Shown here piece by piece: positions 6,044 through 7,238 of a stretch of 7,238 nt of DNA. How positions within the stretch are numbered: the first letter of the stretch is position 1; every line of letters starts with the position of its first letter. The translations under genes were made by a program, and so were the position numbers. This DNA is from Thermoplasmata archaeon (GTDB lineage: Archaea; Thermoplasmatota; E2; DHVEG-1; B8-G13), in the NCBI GenBank assembly GCA_021162485.1, contig JAGGYP010000047.1, positions 1 to 7,238 on the forward strand, in the 5' to 3' direction. The notes beneath the pieces were generated by a model that saw only the letters and a list, made by a program, of their open reading frames with translations, did no database searches and was not told where the DNA came from.

Positions 6044-6691
6044 TCACGAAATGGCATAGTAAAGCAGAGCAGCTGAAAAAGAAACAGTCAGATTGTCCAA
6101 ACCTTTTGGAGTTATGGCCTCTACCAAGGTTGCAACAACTGAAATAGCAACAACTACAAATACATTTATCCCAACACCATAATAATAAAGTGCTACCAAT
6201 GAAACCAAGAGTGTTATAACAAACATGCCTATCGAACCTTCGATGCTTTTCTCATCCCCAAAAATATTATATTTTCTTTTACCAAATTTTGTCCCGACAA
6301 GAGATGCAAAACCATCACCATACGACATTGCAACAATGCCTACTGCTATGATTTCTGGTCTGTTGAAAAAAACATAGGCAAGCACAGTCCATGAGATTGA
6401 ATAATAAACAAGCCCCATCCCATGGCCTGCTGCCGATGTTTTGCTGATTATTTTCAAGGGAGAATAAGGGCTTACAAGAAAAGTGAGTAATATGAAAGGA
6501 GCCGCAGCCACAAGTGACATCACCCATGCGTGCTCAAATATTGGGAGAATAAAGAAAATGTTTCCAACCATTATGTGAAGATATTTTCTGCTTATAAGAG
6601 GACGAGATTTAAGCACCTTTTCAGATAAAAGGAGAAGTATTGCGACGTACACATACACTGCTATTACGCCAGTAATATCCCCTGAAACCAT
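6044..6691 (-). CDS. CTP-dependent polyprenol/phytol-type kinase (SEC59/VTE5 family, COG0170)
   Basis: The 215-residue protein is almost entirely membrane-embedded, with about six or seven hydrophobic segments. It has the family motifs: SRKYLHIMVGN at 34-44, GHGMGLVYYS at 89-98, AMSYGDGFASLVGTKFGKRK at 121-140 then GDEKSIEGSIGM (145-156, nucleotide-binding and catalytic core), and EAITPKGLDNLTVS at 191-204. Family members use CTP to phosphorylate dolichol, phytol or diacylglycerol; automatic annotation often says phosphatidate cytidylyltransferase. In an archaeon a likely substrate is a dolichol or geranylgeraniol-type isoprenoid alcohol, for glycan carriers or recycling of lipid side chains; this is inference. 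The start at 6691 lacks a Shine-Dalgarno site. A TTAAAT box about 35 bases upstream would give a nearly leaderless mRNA. The kinase-family gene follows after nine bases. Family call strong, substrate unknown. Confidence 0.88.
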   Translation of the reverse strand: MVSGDITGVIAVYVYVAILLLLSEKVLKSRPLISRKYLHIMVGNIFFILPIFEHAWVMSLVAAAPFILLTFLVSPYSPLKIISKTSAAGHGMGLVYYSISWTVLAYVFFNRPEIIAVGIVAMSYGDGFASLVGTKFGKRKYNIFGDEKSIEGSIGMFVITLLVSLVALYYYGVGINVFVVVAISVVATLVEAITPKGLDNLTVSFSAALLYYAIS

Positions 6692-6719
6692 GCGATAGCA
6701 GAGATAATGTTTTCCAAGA

Positions 6720-6732
6720 GATTTAAGCTTTA
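6720..6732 (-). promoter_or_regulatory. Predicted TATA box of the two-kinase operon
   Basis: On the - strand AAAGCTTAAATC (complement of about 6721-6732) lies about 35 bases before ATG 6691. A start site about 25 bases below would leave a leader of some 5-10 bases, consistent with the missing Shine-Dalgarno site. Judged by eye only. Confidence 0.35.
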
Positions 6733-6751
6733 CTAATTCGCTTTTGAGCTA

Positions 6752-6972
6752 ATGAAAAAAAATCTGTTAAAAAGTGTTACAATGCTTGTCATTGGCATAA
6801 CCTCGCAAATATATCAGGAGGTCAAGATGTGCCAGAAAATATTACTACAATTGTCTCACTATATGGCGTGACCAGAAATAGGGTGAAATCTCTTGGCATA
6901 TTAGTAATGACTATATCGTTTGAAGTGTTCGGTTTATTATTTTTGGTTACTATTTTTAAAAAGCATCATTAA
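6752..6972 (+). pseudogene. Probable frameshifted small secreted/membrane protein gene
   Basis: From ATG 6752 the frame reads MKKNLLKSVTMLVIGITS, a good signal peptide or membrane start, but runs into a TGA at 6869-6871 after 39 codons. One frame over, open from 6748 to TAA 6970-6972, the bases after about 6802 read ANISGGQDVPENITTIVSLY. That frame then continues with a hydrophobic helix (GILVMTISFEVFGLLFLVTIF) and the basic end KKHH. Restoring a single lost base near 6797-6812 would join both into one protein of about 73 residues: a signal peptide, a short outside loop and a C-terminal anchor. I recognise no family. It may instead be two chance frames; a sequencing error is also possible. 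It lies divergent to the kinase operon, 60 bases away, and is followed after nine bases by a hairpin. Confidence 0.35.
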
Positions 6973-6981
6973 ACTTGTTAG

Positions 6982-7017
6982 GATCATTACTCGCACTTGC
7001 AAGCGAGTTTTGTGATC
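6982..7017 (+). terminator. Two-step hairpin, possible terminator or structured RNA
   Basis: GATCA (6982-6986) pairs with TGATC (7013-7017), and inside it ACTCGC (6989-6994) pairs with GCGAGT (7003-7008). The inner stem closes an 8-base loop and is followed by TTTT. An internal loop of 2 and 4 bases separates the stems. It begins nine bases after the stop of the putative frameshifted gene, which fits a terminator. It could also be an operator, since both arms are symmetrical. Confidence 0.45.
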
Positions 7018-7175
7018 TACATCTAAGTATAAGAACTGATTCCAACGGCACAAATAAAAGAATGTCAAAAAATAGGTACTATCAGCTTTATTCTGGGGGC
7101 ACTATGTGTTTTGATAATTAACTTCTTTGACAGGTTAAAAATGAAAAGGACCGCTCTTTAAAAGTAATCTGACTG
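7018..7175. other. Gene-poor stretch with a hydrophobic coding fragment
   Basis: No intact gene is seen. A + frame from 7033 to TAA 7159-7161 encodes a membrane-helix-like stretch, IGTISFILGALCVLIINFF, followed by the basic end DRLKMKRTAL, but it has no ATG before that helix. An ATG at 7062 lies one frame away across a run of six A bases (7067-7072); loss of one A would give a 32-residue protein. This may be another decayed membrane-protein gene or chance. Confidence 0.25.
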
Positions 7176-7238
7176 TTAGGTTTCGACACTCTTCGATTCT
7201 TCATAATCATCGCTCTTATCACGGTTACTTGACAGACG
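7176..7238 (-). CDS. Possible C-terminal tail of a gene beyond the right edge
   Basis: On the - strand a frame is open from the window edge to a TAA at 7176-7178. It gives 20 residues, RLSSNRDKSDDYEESKSVET, a highly charged tail of the sort found at protein C-termini. A frame this short is easily random, and another - strand frame here is longer, so this is a weak call. No function can be given. Confidence 0.22.
   Translation of the reverse strand, partial: RLSSNRDKSDDYEESKSVET

Noticed and set aside
6692..7238. CRISPR array, tRNA or insertion sequence in the right-hand spacer
   Set aside because: No regularly spaced repeats, no cloverleaf with a T-loop motif, and no terminal repeats or transposase residues were found.

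Overview
The window reads as archaeal, most likely euryarchaeal chromosome. The base composition is AT-rich. Several start codons have TATA-like boxes about 25-50 bases upstream, and I see no bacterial -35/-10 pairs. Some genes have strong Shine-Dalgarno sequences (AGGAGGTGA) while others look leaderless. The protein set also fits: a secreted Ig-like COG1361 (S-layer-type) protein next to a MacB-like ABC exporter, an archaeal-style divergent thymidylate kinase, and an SEC59/VTE5-type CTP-dependent lipid kinase. I cannot name the genus.

Layout. (1) 1-309, + strand: C-terminal half of PhoU, cut by the window edge. (2) 310-542: convergent spacer with a GC-rich repeat-like island and a U-tract hairpin. 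(3) 3656-543, - strand: a three-gene operon with overlapping ends, reading secreted COG1361 protein, then ABC ATPase, then MacB/FtsX permease. (4) 3657-4255: a gene-poor stretch that holds the operon promoter and the relic of a flavin-dependent NAD(P)H oxidoreductase. In the relic the Rossmann start and the redox-cysteine motif CGIP survive, but in two different frames only about 0-3 codons apart. (5) 4256-5400, + strand: an SdpI-family membrane protein followed after 26 bases by a flavodoxin. (6) 6691-5462, - strand: a CTP-dependent polyprenol/phytol-type kinase followed after 9 bases by a thymidylate-kinase-family protein. (7) 6692-7238: no intact gene. It holds a probably frameshifted small membrane-protein gene, a 36-base hairpin, a further hydrophobic fragment and perhaps the C-terminal tail of a gene lying beyond the right edge.

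How the genes work together. The COG1361/ATPase/permease trio probably forms one export or envelope-remodelling machine, with the Ig-like protein in the place that MacA holds in bacteria. The SdpI and flavodoxin genes look co-transcribed, as do the two kinases. No mobile element, CRISPR array, tRNA or rRNA was seen. I found no clearly new defence or toxin system. The main out-of-the-ordinary signals are the decayed genes at both ends of the SdpI-to-kinase block and the GC-rich element after phoU.
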